This document shows, one piece after another, positions 9,082 through 18,116 of a DNA stretch of 55,267 bases (within the stretch, counting starts at the first letter, position 1; every line of letters starts with the position of its first letter). Position numbers and translations under genes: made by a program. The stretch is from positions 1 to 55,267 of the forward strand of contig PEAK01000024.1 in NCBI GenBank assembly GCA_002753515.1. The letters run 5' to 3'. This DNA is from Magnetococcales bacterium. Lineage in GTDB: Bacteria; Pseudomonadota; Magnetococcia; Magnetococcales; UBA8363. The notes beneath the pieces were generated by a model. That model saw only the letters and a list, made by a program, of their open reading frames with translations. It was not told the DNA's origin and did no database searches.

Positions 9082-9588
9082 TTACTTAAAGCCCATCTGT
9101 CGTATTTTGTTGATGAGAGAGGGATTTTCCGGGGTATTGTTCGACTGGGCCAGGATACCCTCCTTGCCATAGCCATAGACAATGGAATTCCCGCTCCAAC
9201 GCGATGCGGGTTCGTTCAGGGCGATGTGGAAGGCGATGGCGACGATCACGATCAGGGATCCCCGCAGCAGGCCGAAGACCAATCCAGCCAAACGATCACC
9301 CATGGAAAAGCCCTTGCTGGCGATCCATCCCTTGAGGATCCGCCCCAGGATGGCGAACACGATCAAAACCGTGAGGAAGATGGCCAGGGAGGCGGCGAAG
9401 CTCGAGGCCCTGGTGCTTTTGAGCCAGGGCATGAGGTATCTCCCCAGGGATCCCGAGAATTCGGATGTCAGGAGGATGGCGGCGAGCCAGCCGACCAACG
9501 CGACCAATTCCCGGAAGAAACCACGGAACATGGCCCAAATGCCGGACAGCGCGATCACTGCCAACAAGATGTAATCCAGCTCATTCAC
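9082..9588 (-). CDS. cvpA: CvpA family inner-membrane protein
   Basis: A 168-residue protein from GTG 9588 (GGAG ribosome-binding site), containing four hydrophobic segments and the conserved AMFRGFFRELVALVGW region after the first helix. CvpA is an inner-membrane protein linked to colicin V export and envelope homeostasis; its exact function is unsettled. The cvpA-purF pairing is conserved. An upstream in-frame extension runs into a palindromic repeat and is rejected. Confidence 0.9.
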   Translation of the reverse strand: MNELDYILLAVIALSGIWAMFRGFFRELVALVGWLAAILLTSEFSGSLGRYLMPWLKSTRASSFAASLAIFLTVLIVFAILGRILKGWIASKGFSMGDRLAGLVFGLLRGSLIVIVAIAFHIALNEPASRWSGNSIVYGYGKEGILAQSNNTPENPSLINKIRQMGFK

Positions 9589-9629
9589 ATACAACTCCAA
9601 AAGCCGATGGGGTTGACCAAACCCCGACC

Positions 9630-9963
9630 AAACCGCAGCTATCCTGGAATATGCAGTTATTGTCATTCCCGCCCCCGATTCAAGCATTCGAGGTTCCCGC
9701 TTTCGCGGGAATGACGAGGCTTCAGCGGGGATCCAGAGGATCTTCCTACCTTCCCTGACTTTCTGGATTCCCGCTTTCGCGGGAATGACGCAGGAAAACT
9801 ACATATCCCGCGATGGTTGCGGTTTATCTTGGAATATGCAGTTATTGTCATCCCCGCGAAAGCGGGGATCCAGAGGATCTTCCTACCTTCCCTGACTTTC
9901 TGGATTCCCGCTTTCGCGGGAATGACGCAGGAAAACTACATATCCCGCGATGGTTGCGGTTTA
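9630..9963. repeat. Tandem pair of palindromic mini-elements
   Basis: Begins AAACCGCAGC and ends in inverted GGTTGCGGTTT. Two copies of an arrangement of opposed palindromes (CCCGCGAAAGCGGGG and CCCGCTTTCGCGGG) flank a shared centre GATCTTCCTACCTTCCCTGA. The second copy has lost its left end. The first contains an extra CCCCCGATTCAAGCATTCG block also seen near 15061. It fills the cvpA-radA gap. Confidence 0.85.
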
Positions 9964-10021
9964 AGACCGTCGGGTTACTCTAAAATAGATAATACCCCCA
10001 TGCAATGGCTTTTGTGCGTTA

Positions 10022-11386
10022 CTACGGTAACAGGCGGATCATCTCTTCCACCGAGGAGACCGCCCCCAGGTGCATTTTGGGACCATCGATCACATGTTTC
10101 ATGGATTTTTCAGGCAACAGGGCGCGTTCGAACCCCAATTTGGCCGCCTCGCGCAAGCGGGTGGCGACGTGACTGACGGCGCGTACTTCGCCCCCCAGAC
10201 CCACTTCCCCGACCACCACCATTCCCGGATCCAGGCTGAGGTTTTTCAGGGAGGCGAACAGGGATGCGGCCACGGCCAGGTCGGCGGCGGGTTCGGTGAC
10301 GCGAAAGCCGCCGGCGACGTTCAAGAAGATGTCATGATTGTAGAAACCGAGGCCCAGGCGTTTTTCCAGCACGGCGGTCAACATGGCCAGGCGATTGGGA
10401 TCCCATCCCAGGGTATTGCGTCGTGGTTGCGGAAAGACGCTGGGGGCGACCAGGGATTGGATTTCGACGAGTACCGGGCGGGTGCCCTCCATCCCCGGGA
10501 ACACCACCGAACCCGTCGCCCCCTGGATGCGTTCGGAGAGGAACAGTTCGGAAGGATTGGCCACTTCTTTGAGTCCGCCCGGCCCCATTTCATAAACGCC
10601 GATTTCATTGGCCGAACCGAAGCGATTTTTCACGGCGCGCAGGATGCGGTAATCGTGTCCCCGCTCGCCTTCGAAATAGAGTACGGTGTCCACCATGTGT
10701 TCCAACACCCGTGGGCCGGCGATCTGGCCGTCCTTGGTGACATGTCCCACCAGGAAAACCGCCATATTGCGGGTTTTGGCCAGGTGGATCAATCGTCCGG
10801 CGCATTCCCGTACCTGATTGACCGTTCCGGCGGCGGAGGGTGACGCTTCACTCGCCATGGTTTGGATGGAATCAACCACCAGGATATCCGGTGCGCTGGT
10901 TTCCACGGCCTGGATGACGATCTCCAGGCGGTTTTCCATCATGACGGGGAAGCGATCCCCCACCACGCCCAGGCGATCGGCCCGTTGCTTGAGCTGGGCC
11001 AGGGATTCCTCCCCCGAGACGTAAAGGACCGGCCAGGTTTGGGAGAAACCTGTCAACGTTTCCATCAGGAGTGTCGATTTGCCAATACCCGGGTCGCCGG
11101 CCACCAGGATCACGGAACCGGGGGTCAGGCCACCGCCGAGGACACGGTTCAATTCCGCCCCGGCTCCCAGCAGGCGCTGGGCGTTGTCCTGCCGGACCTC
11201 GGACAGCGGTGTCGGCATGCTTACGGGGGATGCGTGCGGGGCATGGACCGCCCCGGGAAGTTTGGCCGGACGGAATTCCTTGATGGTGTTCCAGGCGCCA
11301 CAAGCCGTGCAACGCCCCTCCCAGCGCACCGTTTGCGCACCGCACGCATCACAGAAGAACAGGGGTTTGGATTTTTCTTTCGACAA
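10022..11386 (-). CDS. radA: DNA repair protein RadA
   Basis: A 454-residue RecA-like ATPase that promotes branch migration in recombinational repair. An N-terminal C4 zinc finger (CDACG and CTACG) is at residues 12-32, Walker A GDPGIGKST at about 93-101, the RadA signature KNRFGS at about 255-260, and a Lon-protease-like C-terminal domain follows (about 320-454, no catalytic Ser expected). The start lies 9 bp after sspB, so the two are probably co-transcribed. Confidence 0.96.
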   Translation of the reverse strand: MSKEKSKPLFFCDACGAQTVRWEGRCTACGAWNTIKEFRPAKLPGAVHAPHASPVSMPTPLSEVRQDNAQRLLGAGAELNRVLGGGLTPGSVILVAGDPGIGKSTLLMETLTGFSQTWPVLYVSGEESLAQLKQRADRLGVVGDRFPVMMENRLEIVIQAVETSAPDILVVDSIQTMASEASPSAAGTVNQVRECAGRLIHLAKTRNMAVFLVGHVTKDGQIAGPRVLEHMVDTVLYFEGERGHDYRILRAVKNRFGSANEIGVYEMGPGGLKEVANPSELFLSERIQGATGSVVFPGMEGTRPVLVEIQSLVAPSVFPQPRRNTLGWDPNRLAMLTAVLEKRLGLGFYNHDIFLNVAGGFRVTEPAADLAVAASLFASLKNLSLDPGMVVVGEVGLGGEVRAVSHVATRLREAAKLGFERALLPEKSMKHVIDGPKMHLGAVSSVEEMIRLLP

Positions 11387-11395
11387 GCGAAAAGC

Positions 11396-11932
11396 CTATT
11401 TGACCACCCGCAGGTTGGGACGGGAACGCCCGGGAGCGGGAGCGGGTGGGGGCTGGTCGCCGTCACCCTCGATCACCTTGAGGGTGGGGGCACCGGGCCG
11501 GGTTTCCACCGGGCTCGGGGATGGTCCCGTTTCGCTGCCGGGTTTCGGCCAGTTGTCGTCATCGGGCAGGGGTTTGAGGGGTCCCGTCGGATAGATCCCG
11601 TGTTGTTGACGGATGCTCCGGGGGATCGAATCCTGCCAGAGGACGCCATACCCGGAATCGGGATTGAAGGCGCTCCACAGGGCGTGGTAGGGGATCGTGC
11701 AATAATGGGGGATGCCGCCAAAGCGCAGTTCGGATTCAATGGCGGCGGGTCCGATTTCGATGGGTTGGGGCATGTTGACGTTCAGCACCAGCATCAAGCC
11801 CGGATCGGAAGAGAACCGACGCGGCACCTCCACCCCTTCGCTGGTGGCATCCAGGCACAACATGACGCGGCCTTCGTGTTGCAGAAGACGTTTCACCACC
11901 ATCGCTTTTTCTGTGATCGTATCGTCTTTCAT
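11396..11932 (-). CDS. sspB: ClpXP adaptor SspB
   Basis: A 178-residue protein of the alphaproteobacterial SspB type. The folded substrate-binding domain spans residues about 10-115 (VMLCLDATSEGVEVPRRF, LRFGGIPHYCTIPY). A Pro/Gly/Asp-rich linker leads to a C-terminal RPNLRVVK, the ClpX-docking XB motif. It tethers ssrA-tagged and other substrates to ClpXP, whose genes lie 9 kb away. Confidence 0.9.
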   Translation of the reverse strand: MKDDTITEKAMVVKRLLQHEGRVMLCLDATSEGVEVPRRFSSDPGLMLVLNVNMPQPIEIGPAAIESELRFGGIPHYCTIPYHALWSAFNPDSGYGVLWQDSIPRSIRQQHGIYPTGPLKPLPDDDNWPKPGSETGPSPSPVETRPGAPTLKVIEGDGDQPPPAPAPGRSRPNLRVVK

Positions 11933-12022
11933 GGTGGGTCACATGGTAGCATTTTTTGCGGTTTCGTCAATGCATCGGCGGCCATGGCGTATCTTTCTCC
12001 GGATCCCCCCCCCGGTAACGCA

Positions 12023-12859
12023 TCAGGAGAGGCGGTCCCACTCGTCCACGTAGCGCAGCAAGTGGGGCTTGGCTTCGGCTTCATGTTGAATCAGATCCCG
12101 AACCAGCTTTTGTTCCTGTTCGTAGTGCGCCGTATCGAACAAACCCACGAAATGGGCCATGCGCAACCAGATCAGGTAGGTGGTCAAGGCGTCAAATTCA
12201 TTGTAAGCGATGATATCCTCCAAACGTCCCTCGAGCCAGAGTTTGGGGACTTCATCGCCATGGGTCTCCATTTTCCCGGGGATGCCCGACAAGACGGCCA
12301 ATTCGTGCAGGGAGGGTGTTCCCGGCCCCCAACCGGGTGCGGCATGATCTTTCAGGTCGATGTGCGATTCCCCCCCCTTGACGAAATAATCCACCCCTTC
12401 CCAGGGTTTGTTGGGGCGGCGGGCGAAGCCGGGCAGATGCAAACCGTGGATGATGCCGCGTTGTACCAGGATGCGCAGGTCGGCTGCCAGGGAATTGAAG
12501 CCGACCAGTTGCGGTTGTCGATCCCCGAGGGCGCCCAGGAACGTGTCAATGATGTGCCGCTCGCTGGTATCGGCGCTACCGGCACCGTCCATTTTCGGCA
12601 GGGTCAGGAGGCGCAGGAGGATGCGTCCATCCTTGTGGACCTGGCGTTGCACCACGGAAATGGAGACCAATCGGCACATCACTGTTTTCAAGTAGGGTGT
12701 CGGATCGTCCTCGGTGGCGCCATTTCTTTGCCACATTTCCTCCATGACCTGGCGATTGTCCCTATCCCCGGACAGGTCATACAGCAGCCGACCCGCCTTG
12801 GGATCGGGAACCCATTCCGCATCAAAGGCCCAAACCAGATTTTTGATGGTTCTGAACAT
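12023..12859 (-). CDS. Predicted 3'-5' exonuclease, DNA polymerase B-like fold
   Basis: A 278-residue DEDD-type nuclease fitting the family related to the polymerase B proofreading domain (Pfam DNA_pol_B_exo2). Exo I is VWAFDAEWVPD (Asp and Glu), Exo II lies in GFNSLAADLRIL, and Exo III is YNEFDALTT with the YNxxD spacing. Substrate and pathway are unknown. It is immediately upstream of sspB-radA on the same strand, so a repair role is plausible inference. Confidence 0.8.
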   Translation of the reverse strand: MFRTIKNLVWAFDAEWVPDPKAGRLLYDLSGDRDNRQVMEEMWQRNGATEDDPTPYLKTVMCRLVSISVVQRQVHKDGRILLRLLTLPKMDGAGSADTSERHIIDTFLGALGDRQPQLVGFNSLAADLRILVQRGIIHGLHLPGFARRPNKPWEGVDYFVKGGESHIDLKDHAAPGWGPGTPSLHELAVLSGIPGKMETHGDEVPKLWLEGRLEDIIAYNEFDALTTYLIWLRMAHFVGLFDTAHYEQEQKLVRDLIQHEAEAKPHLLRYVDEWDRLS

Positions 12860-12882
12860 GTTCGCTTCCCCGAGGTGGATGG

Positions 12883-13692
12883 CTATTTGGCGGCAAAGGC
12901 GTCGCGCAACCAGTTGTTGATACGTTCCGGGGGTTGGGTTGTATCTTTCGGGGGCATGGGGGCACCCGGATAATTCAAGGCTTCGATGGGATACTGGGCC
13001 AGGAACATGAGTTGACGGGTGGCCAGTTCCGTCATCAATTCCAGGGCTTTACCGGCTTCGGGTGGTTTTTTGTTGGCGGTACTCACTTCGACGGTGGTTG
13101 CGGTTACGGCACCGAGGAAGCCACCCGACAGGAAGGATCCCGTTGCGGCCATGACCGTTCCCATGGTCAGCCCCTTTTCCACGGCATCGTCGTGTTCTTT
13201 GGGTGCCGAGGAGACGCGGATACGCATGGTCCTGACCAGTTGCCCCCGGGACAGGATGTACACATCCCAATCGACGACTCCCGGACCTGCGGCGCTGCTA
13301 TTTTTCAACACCCGGGGCGAGATCCACATCACGGAGGGTCGTTTCTCCTCACGGCTCATGGCCATGGCCTGTTCCAGGGTGAAGGCGGGCACCCATTCGG
13401 GCACCAGATATTCCGCCAGGTTGCCCGGCATCAACTGTTTGAAGACATCCCGGGAGTAGCTTTCCAGGATTTCCTCATTACCGGCGATTTTGCGGGCGAT
13501 GGGCAGGATGTGCAATTCGTCATAAGGGGCGTAGCTCGAGCCCAGGCTCGCCGTGGCCTCCCAGCAAACCTCGACGCCGCTGAGTGGGAATTCGCACCCT
13601 TTGCGATGTACCGGATCGGCCATGGCGGTCAGGACCATTCCGAACAGGGTGGTTGCAAGGGTCAAGGGTATGATCAATCGATTTTTGTTCAC
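12883..13692 (-). CDS. Hypothetical exported protein
   Basis: About 269 residues from GTG 13692, chosen because the N-terminus NKNRLIIPLTLATTLFGMV is then a signal peptide ending near AMA-DP and GGGGG lies 10 nt upstream. The mature part has paired Cys near its start and a Gly/Ala-rich hydrophobic segment at about residues 180-200 (GTVMAATGSFLSGGFLGAV) that could insert in a membrane. I recognise no family. It is followed by the exonuclease gene after 23 bp. Confidence 0.6.
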   Translation of the reverse strand: MNKNRLIIPLTLATTLFGMVLTAMADPVHRKGCEFPLSGVEVCWEATASLGSSYAPYDELHILPIARKIAGNEEILESYSRDVFKQLMPGNLAEYLVPEWVPAFTLEQAMAMSREEKRPSVMWISPRVLKNSSAAGPGVVDWDVYILSRGQLVRTMRIRVSSAPKEHDDAVEKGLTMGTVMAATGSFLSGGFLGAVTATTVEVSTANKKPPEAGKALELMTELATRQLMFLAQYPIEALNYPGAPMPPKDTTQPPERINNWLRDAFAAK

Positions 13693-13778
13693 GTTCTTCA
13701 AGCCCCCAATCGTAAGTGGCCGCAAAGCGCATCGCTGACCATCAAGCAATTGCCAAGCCAAACGTCAGGAAAAAAATC

Positions 13779-14990
13779 TTATTTTGTGAGGACGGCCATT
13801 TGCTCGCACAGGAATTGGGCGAACGGGAAAGCGCAGGTGAAGCCGGGTGACACGGCGTTGAGGATGTGAAACGAATGCTGATCGCCCTCGAAGTGGAAAT
13901 CCATGACCAGGGTATGATCGGTGGTACGGAGCAATTGGGCGCGAATACCCGCCGGACCCCAGTGCCAGGCGGCAGCTGGTCCGGGTGGGGTGGCCAATCG
14001 CGAGGCCAGGCGCAACAGGGCGCCCCGGCGCATTTTGGCCAGTTCCTGAAAGGCCAATGTGCGGAAATGAAACGGATCATGCCAAAACATGGCCCCTTGT
14101 CTGCGCAGGATGTCCAGCATGTCACCGGCCTTGAAGCCGGAAAAACCGTGATAATGTTCGCGCCACAGGGCGGGTATGGCCGTGGGGCCAATTTTGAGGG
14201 TACCATCTGCCGTGAGTGTATAATGAACGCCCAAAAAGGGGTTGTTCAGGTCGGGTACGGGATAAATATTCATGGGAATGGCGTGATTTTTTAAAGCGTA
14301 TTTCAAATACAACCCTTTGAACGGCACGATGGCCATGGTTTGGGAGAAGCCGAAATCGCGGGCGATGGCATCGGCATGGAGTCCTGCGGCATTGATGACA
14401 TATCCCGGTTCCACCCGATCGTTGCCCAGCCGGATCCCGTTGCCTTGGCGACCGCGATAGGGCTTATGGAAACGGACGTCAATATGTTGTTCCCGGGCAT
14501 CTTTCACCAGGCTTGCCAAAATCTCCCCCGGGTTGACGGTTGCCGTGGTCGGTGAAAACAGAACGGCCCGTGGATCCCGCAATTCAGGGACCCTTTCCCG
14601 GGCTTCCCCCGGGGTTATTGTTTCCAGGATGACGTCATTGGCCCGGGCACGTTCCCGCAGGAGGTCCATGCCAGCCAAATCTTTGTCGTTTGTCGCCACC
14701 ACCAGTTTGCCACATGGATTGATGGATAAACCGCGTTCCCGGCAATAGCGGCGCATCATGCGGTTGCCGTCCCTGGTGAAACGGGCTTTCAAGGAGTCGG
14801 CCGGGTAGTAGAAACCGGCATGCAACACGCCACTGTTGCGACCGCTGGCGTGACAGCCGGGCGTGGCTTCCTTGTCAACGACCGAAATCGAGGCTTGGGG
14901 ATGACGCCGCCTGAGTTCCAGGGCCACCGTGATGCCGATGATACCGGCACCAATGATCAAAAAATCAATGGTTGGGGACGTTTTGTTCAC
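13779..14990 (-). CDS. lhgO: L-2-hydroxyglutarate oxidase-like FAD oxidoreductase
   Basis: A 403-residue DAO-family flavoprotein. The dinucleotide-binding GAGIIGITVALELRRRHP is at residues 13-30, followed by ASGRNSGVLHAGFYY, the LhgO-type His-bearing motif. The C-terminus has a second FAD contact region around HWGPAGIRAQLL. LhgO oxidises L-2-hydroxyglutarate to 2-oxoglutarate and passes electrons to the quinone pool. Other DAO-type 2-hydroxyacid or glycine oxidases are possible, but the LHAGFYY signature favours LhgO. Confidence 0.85.
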   Translation of the reverse strand: MNKTSPTIDFLIIGAGIIGITVALELRRRHPQASISVVDKEATPGCHASGRNSGVLHAGFYYPADSLKARFTRDGNRMMRRYCRERGLSINPCGKLVVATNDKDLAGMDLLRERARANDVILETITPGEARERVPELRDPRAVLFSPTTATVNPGEILASLVKDAREQHIDVRFHKPYRGRQGNGIRLGNDRVEPGYVINAAGLHADAIARDFGFSQTMAIVPFKGLYLKYALKNHAIPMNIYPVPDLNNPFLGVHYTLTADGTLKIGPTAIPALWREHYHGFSGFKAGDMLDILRRQGAMFWHDPFHFRTLAFQELAKMRRGALLRLASRLATPPGPAAAWHWGPAGIRAQLLRTTDHTLVMDFHFEGDQHSFHILNAVSPGFTCAFPFAQFLCEQMAVLTK

Positions 14991-15019
14991 TGTTTGGGAA
15001 ATGTGATGGTTACCAAGCT

Positions 15020-15476
15020 AAACCGCAGCTATCTTGGAATGTGCAGTTATTGTCATCCCCGCCCCCGATTCAAGCATTCGAGGGCAGGCTTCAGCGGGGA
15101 TCCAGAGAACCTTCCTACTTTCCCTAACTTTCTGGATTCCCGCTTTCGCGGGAATGACAGAGCAGAAAATCCGTTGAAAAAGGGCAACCGTCATCCCCGC
15201 GAAAGCGGGGATCCAAAAGCTACAAACGCCGAACTGGAAATGTGACAAAGTAGAACTACTTTCCCTAACTTTCTGGATTCCCGCTTTCGCGGGAATGACA
15301 GAGCAGAAAATCCGTTGAAAAAGGGCAACCGTCATCCCCGCGAAAGCGGGGATCCAAAAGCTACAAACGCCGAACTGGAAATGTGACAAAGTAGAACTAC
15401 TTTCCCTAACTTTCTGGATTCCCGCTTTCGCGGGAATGACGCGGGAAAACTACGTATCCCGCGTTGGTTGCGGTTT
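15020..15476. repeat. Palindromic repeat cluster with a 141-bp tandem duplication
   Basis: Starts AAACCGCAGC and ends GGTTGCGGTTT. Within it, ACTTTCCCTAAC recurs at 15117, 15258 and 15399, so a 141-bp unit is present twice and begins a third time. The unit joins parts of two element types: the palindrome pair and the AATGTGACAAAGTAGAA end seen in the 31.5-kb element. Apparent ORFs here are repeat translation. Confidence 0.85.
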
Positions 15477-15489
15477 ACCATGAAAATTC

Positions 15490-15747
15490 TTAATTATAGT
15501 GAAATCTGCATGAAATGATTATCACGGAATTTCCCTCGACTTTATATACCAGTCGATGTTCATCGGTAATTTTCCGGGACCAATGGCCCTTTAAAGCGAA
15601 ACGTAAAGGCTCAGGTTTACCAAATCACTGAAATGGATTACGCACGATATCAATGATCAAGGAAACAATACGACGATATATTCTGCGGTCTTCATCCGCC
15701 CATGCGTTGAAATCGGCGAAAGCTCCCTTCTCGAAAGCGATTTTCAT
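15490..15747 (-). pseudogene. yoeB: YoeB-family toxin gene with an in-frame TGA
   Basis: The minus strand from ATG 15747 encodes a YoeB-like mRNA interferase for 40 residues (through RNPFQ). It then meets TGA at 15625-15627 and continues in the same frame with FGKPEPLRFALKGHWS, the EEHR-type segment DEHRLVYKV, and CRFHYN to TAA 15490. In YoeB the interrupted codon is a conserved Gly (PFEGxGKPEPL), so one GGA-to-TGA change explains it. Counterparts of E46, R65, H83 and Y84 all lie after the stop. The ATG overlaps the antitoxin stop (ATGA). It is probably inactive unless read through. Confidence 0.85.
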
Positions 15748-15983
15748 TCCAGATTGTCGAGATCAATGATTACCCTGTTCCCTGGCTGTTGAACACTCTC
15801 AATTGCCGCCAACAACCGAGACCAATTGGCTGGATGAGCAAGAAGATAGGTTGTTTCGTCAGGCTCCCGCGCCGTGGTCTCACTGATGGAAATTTCAATA
15901 TTTTTATTGCGATACAGTTCCTTGAGAGATTCCAGGAATTCAACTGTCAACTCATCCGCATGCAAACGGTAGATGGTACTCAT
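15744..15983 (-). CDS. YefM-like antitoxin with atypical N-terminus
   Basis: A 79-residue protein with an AAGGG ribosome-binding site. The C-terminal DETTYLLAHPANWSRLLAAI matches the YefM toxin-wrapping segment (EETAYLLxSPANxxRLL). The N-terminal half (YRLHADELTVEFLESLKELY) is not the usual Phd/YefM DNA-binding fold but a short variant found with some YoeB toxins. It would neutralise the downstream toxin; with the toxin gene broken it is orphaned. Confidence 0.75.
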   Translation of the reverse strand: MSTIYRLHADELTVEFLESLKELYRNKNIEISISETTAREPDETTYLLAHPANWSRLLAAIESVQQPGNRVIIDLDNLE

Positions 15984-16333
15984 GGCATAACCCTTCAGGA
16001 TTAGGATTCCTGATCAATCGAATGGTCACACAACACCCGGGAATGATAACAGCTCGCGCAAGCCACGGTCCAGCAATCTTTAAAACACGGGCCCCGGGCG
16101 GGACAAGTGTTTGCGAGGGGGGGGGGAAATCAGGTTACTTGAGACAAAATGATTGACCGCCCCCTCCGCAGCGTCCCATGATGATGGATTGAGAGGCGTA
16201 CGTAAGCTGCCAACCAACCGAAACTTACGTCTGAAGCGGATTCCTCAAGCCTGACTTTACGCCACCATGAAATATTTCACATATATAATTGAGTTAATTA
16301 AATAATTGTTTCAAGGTCAGTATTTGAGTTAAG
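15984..16333. other. Non-coding stretch with inverted repeat and G10 tract
   Basis: No gene is visible. It holds a run of ten G at 16117-16126, an inverted pair ACGTAAG / CTTACGT at 16200-16206 and 16224-16230 with a 17-nt loop, and an AT-rich segment with TTAATTAA near 16290 that may carry the promoter of the next gene. I could not match a known riboswitch. Confidence 0.4.
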
Positions 16334-17983
16334 ATGATGCCGCACTGGTTTCACGTTGACCACCAGCTCGGTGACCGTATGTTACGCTATAAATTTTTGC
16401 GGTACAGTTTTTTTTTCTCCCTGATAGGAACCCTCCTGGTTCCCTTGTATACCCTGTTCATCGCTTTTCCCAATTTAACCCATTTGTTACTCTTCCAGGC
16501 GGAGCAAACCTCGGCCCGTATCGCCACCCATTTGCGGCACCAGATATCCATGGATGCCGTCAATCGGGACAATCTGGTGGTTTCGCCGCTGCTCAAAGAG
16601 GAAATTGTTCAATTGGCAAAGGATTTCGGTATCCTCAAGAGCCGTGTGTACGACAGTCGTGGCCAGATGATTTTTTCCACTGAAAGTGGGGAAGGCGGTC
16701 GGCGGATTGACGAAGAATTTTTTGTCAATCGGGTTGCCAATGGACTCAATTATTCGGAGGTGGTTTCCAAAGAGGAGTCCACCCGGGAAGGGGAGCATTT
16801 CGCCTCGGATGTGGTGGAAACCTATATCCCCATCATGTACCAGAATCAATTTTATGGCGCTTTTGAGATCTACCTGGATCTGCCCAGGGAAAAGGCTGCC
16901 ATGGATCGGATGGTCCTTGAGGGTGGCGTGATCGTATCGACCTTGAGTCTGGCCCTGGTTTTATTGATTTTGTATGTTCGCCATTCGGTGGTTACCCCGG
17001 TTGCCAGGATTTCGCAAGCCATGAATCGCATGATTCAGGGTGATTTGGACCACAGGGTCCCTGAGGTGGGACGGGATGAGATCGGTGACCTGGCGCGGGT
17101 GTTCAACCAAATGTGCCAGCGATTGCAGTATGCCCACCTCAGCCTGGAACAGGAACGCGACAAACTGAACACCATCCTGTTGGGTGCCCAGGAAGGGATT
17201 GTCTCCACGAACAGCTCGGGCACCATTGTTCTGGTCAATCCCGCCGCCGAAACCTTGTTGGGGAAAACCAGGGATCAGATGGTCAGGGAGGGGTTTTTGC
17301 AATTGTTGGATGATCCCGAATTTTTGGTCGCCACCATGGAACGCTCTGGAATCGATACGCCGTCCACCCTTGTTTTCAATCAAAAGGTTTTGTGTGTTCA
17401 GGCGGCGAGCATCCACACTGCCCAGGGGGGGTTGATCGGATCGGTGGCGCTATTGCGGGACATCACGGCGGAAAAACAATTGGAGGACAAGCTGCGCAGT
17501 CTCTCCTACACCGATGCCCTGACGGGTCTGCTCAACCGGCGGCGCTTGGACGAATTGCTGTTGAACGAATGGAATCGCGCCAAACGCTATGCGATCGGTT
17601 TCAGCTTCATGATCATTGATGTCGATCATTTCAAGCGTTTCAACGATGATCATGGTCACGACCAGGGTGACCGGGTATTGGTGGCCTTGGCCAGGCTCAT
17701 GCAGGGGCACTTTCGCACCGTTGATTATTGTTGTCGCTACGGTGGTGAAGAGTTTGCCGTCATTTTGCCCAACACCAGGGCGGAGCAGGTGCTGGAAGCG
17801 GCGGAACGGCTGCGGCAAAAGGTGGCGAGCATGGAGGTGGACGGCTTGAAGGTCACCATCAGCGTGGGTCTATCGCATTACGTCCCCGAGTGTACGGTGG
17901 GACAATTGGTCAAGGCGGCTGACAAGGCCCTCTACAGGGTCAAGGGGGAAGGCCGCAATGGGGTTGCGTTCCAGGAACCATAG
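16334..17983 (+). CDS. Membrane diguanylate cyclase with HAMP and PAS domains
   Basis: A 549-residue inner-membrane signalling protein. TM1 is at about residues 23-48, an extracytoplasmic sensor region follows to about 195, then TM2 (VSTLSLALVLLILYV), HAMP (about 215-270), a PAS domain (about 280-385, EGIVSTNSSGTIVLVNPAAE) and a GGDEF domain (about 390-549). The active site is GGEEF and an inhibitory RxxD (RTVD) sits five residues before it, so product feedback is expected. It would make c-di-GMP from GTP. ATG 16379 is an alternative start. It is monocistronic; the ligand is unknown. 17984-18116 contains only a weak CGGGGG/CCCCCG dyad. Confidence 0.92.
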   Translation: MMPHWFHVDHQLGDRMLRYKFLRYSFFFSLIGTLLVPLYTLFIAFPNLTHLLLFQAEQTSARIATHLRHQISMDAVNRDNLVVSPLLKEEIVQLAKDFGILKSRVYDSRGQMIFSTESGEGGRRIDEEFFVNRVANGLNYSEVVSKEESTREGEHFASDVVETYIPIMYQNQFYGAFEIYLDLPREKAAMDRMVLEGGVIVSTLSLALVLLILYVRHSVVTPVARISQAMNRMIQGDLDHRVPEVGRDEIGDLARVFNQMCQRLQYAHLSLEQERDKLNTILLGAQEGIVSTNSSGTIVLVNPAAETLLGKTRDQMVREGFLQLLDDPEFLVATMERSGIDTPSTLVFNQKVLCVQAASIHTAQGGLIGSVALLRDITAEKQLEDKLRSLSYTDALTGLLNRRRLDELLLNEWNRAKRYAIGFSFMIIDVDHFKRFNDDHGHDQGDRVLVALARLMQGHFRTVDYCCRYGGEEFAVILPNTRAEQVLEAAERLRQKVASMEVDGLKVTISVGLSHYVPECTVGQLVKAADKALYRVKGEGRNGVAFQEP

Positions 17984-18116
17984 CAAAGCGCTCCGGGGGC
18001 GTTTTTCCCCCGCGAACGGTTGGGTAGTGCGGAAACGCCCTTTTTCCGGGGTGCCGATTGGGGGTATGCTCGATTGCGGGGATAATGGACTACATCAGGA
18101 ATGAGTGGATGGTATC

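Noticed and set aside
15018-15389. A 123-codon minus-strand frame with two identical halves
   Set aside because: It is a reading of the 141-bp tandem duplication, not a protein.
15625-15627. Selenocysteine at the TGA in the YoeB-like gene
   Set aside because: The replaced residue is Gly in the family, no SECIS-like hairpin was evident, and mRNA interferases do not use selenocysteine.
16117-16126. G10 tract as a phase-variation switch
   Set aside because: It lies about 200 bp from any start codon and in no reading frame or promoter spacing that I could identify.
17990-18020. Intrinsic terminator after the membrane cyclase
   Set aside because: The CGGGGG/CCCCCG stem has its T-run in the loop, not after the stem, so it is not a convincing terminator.
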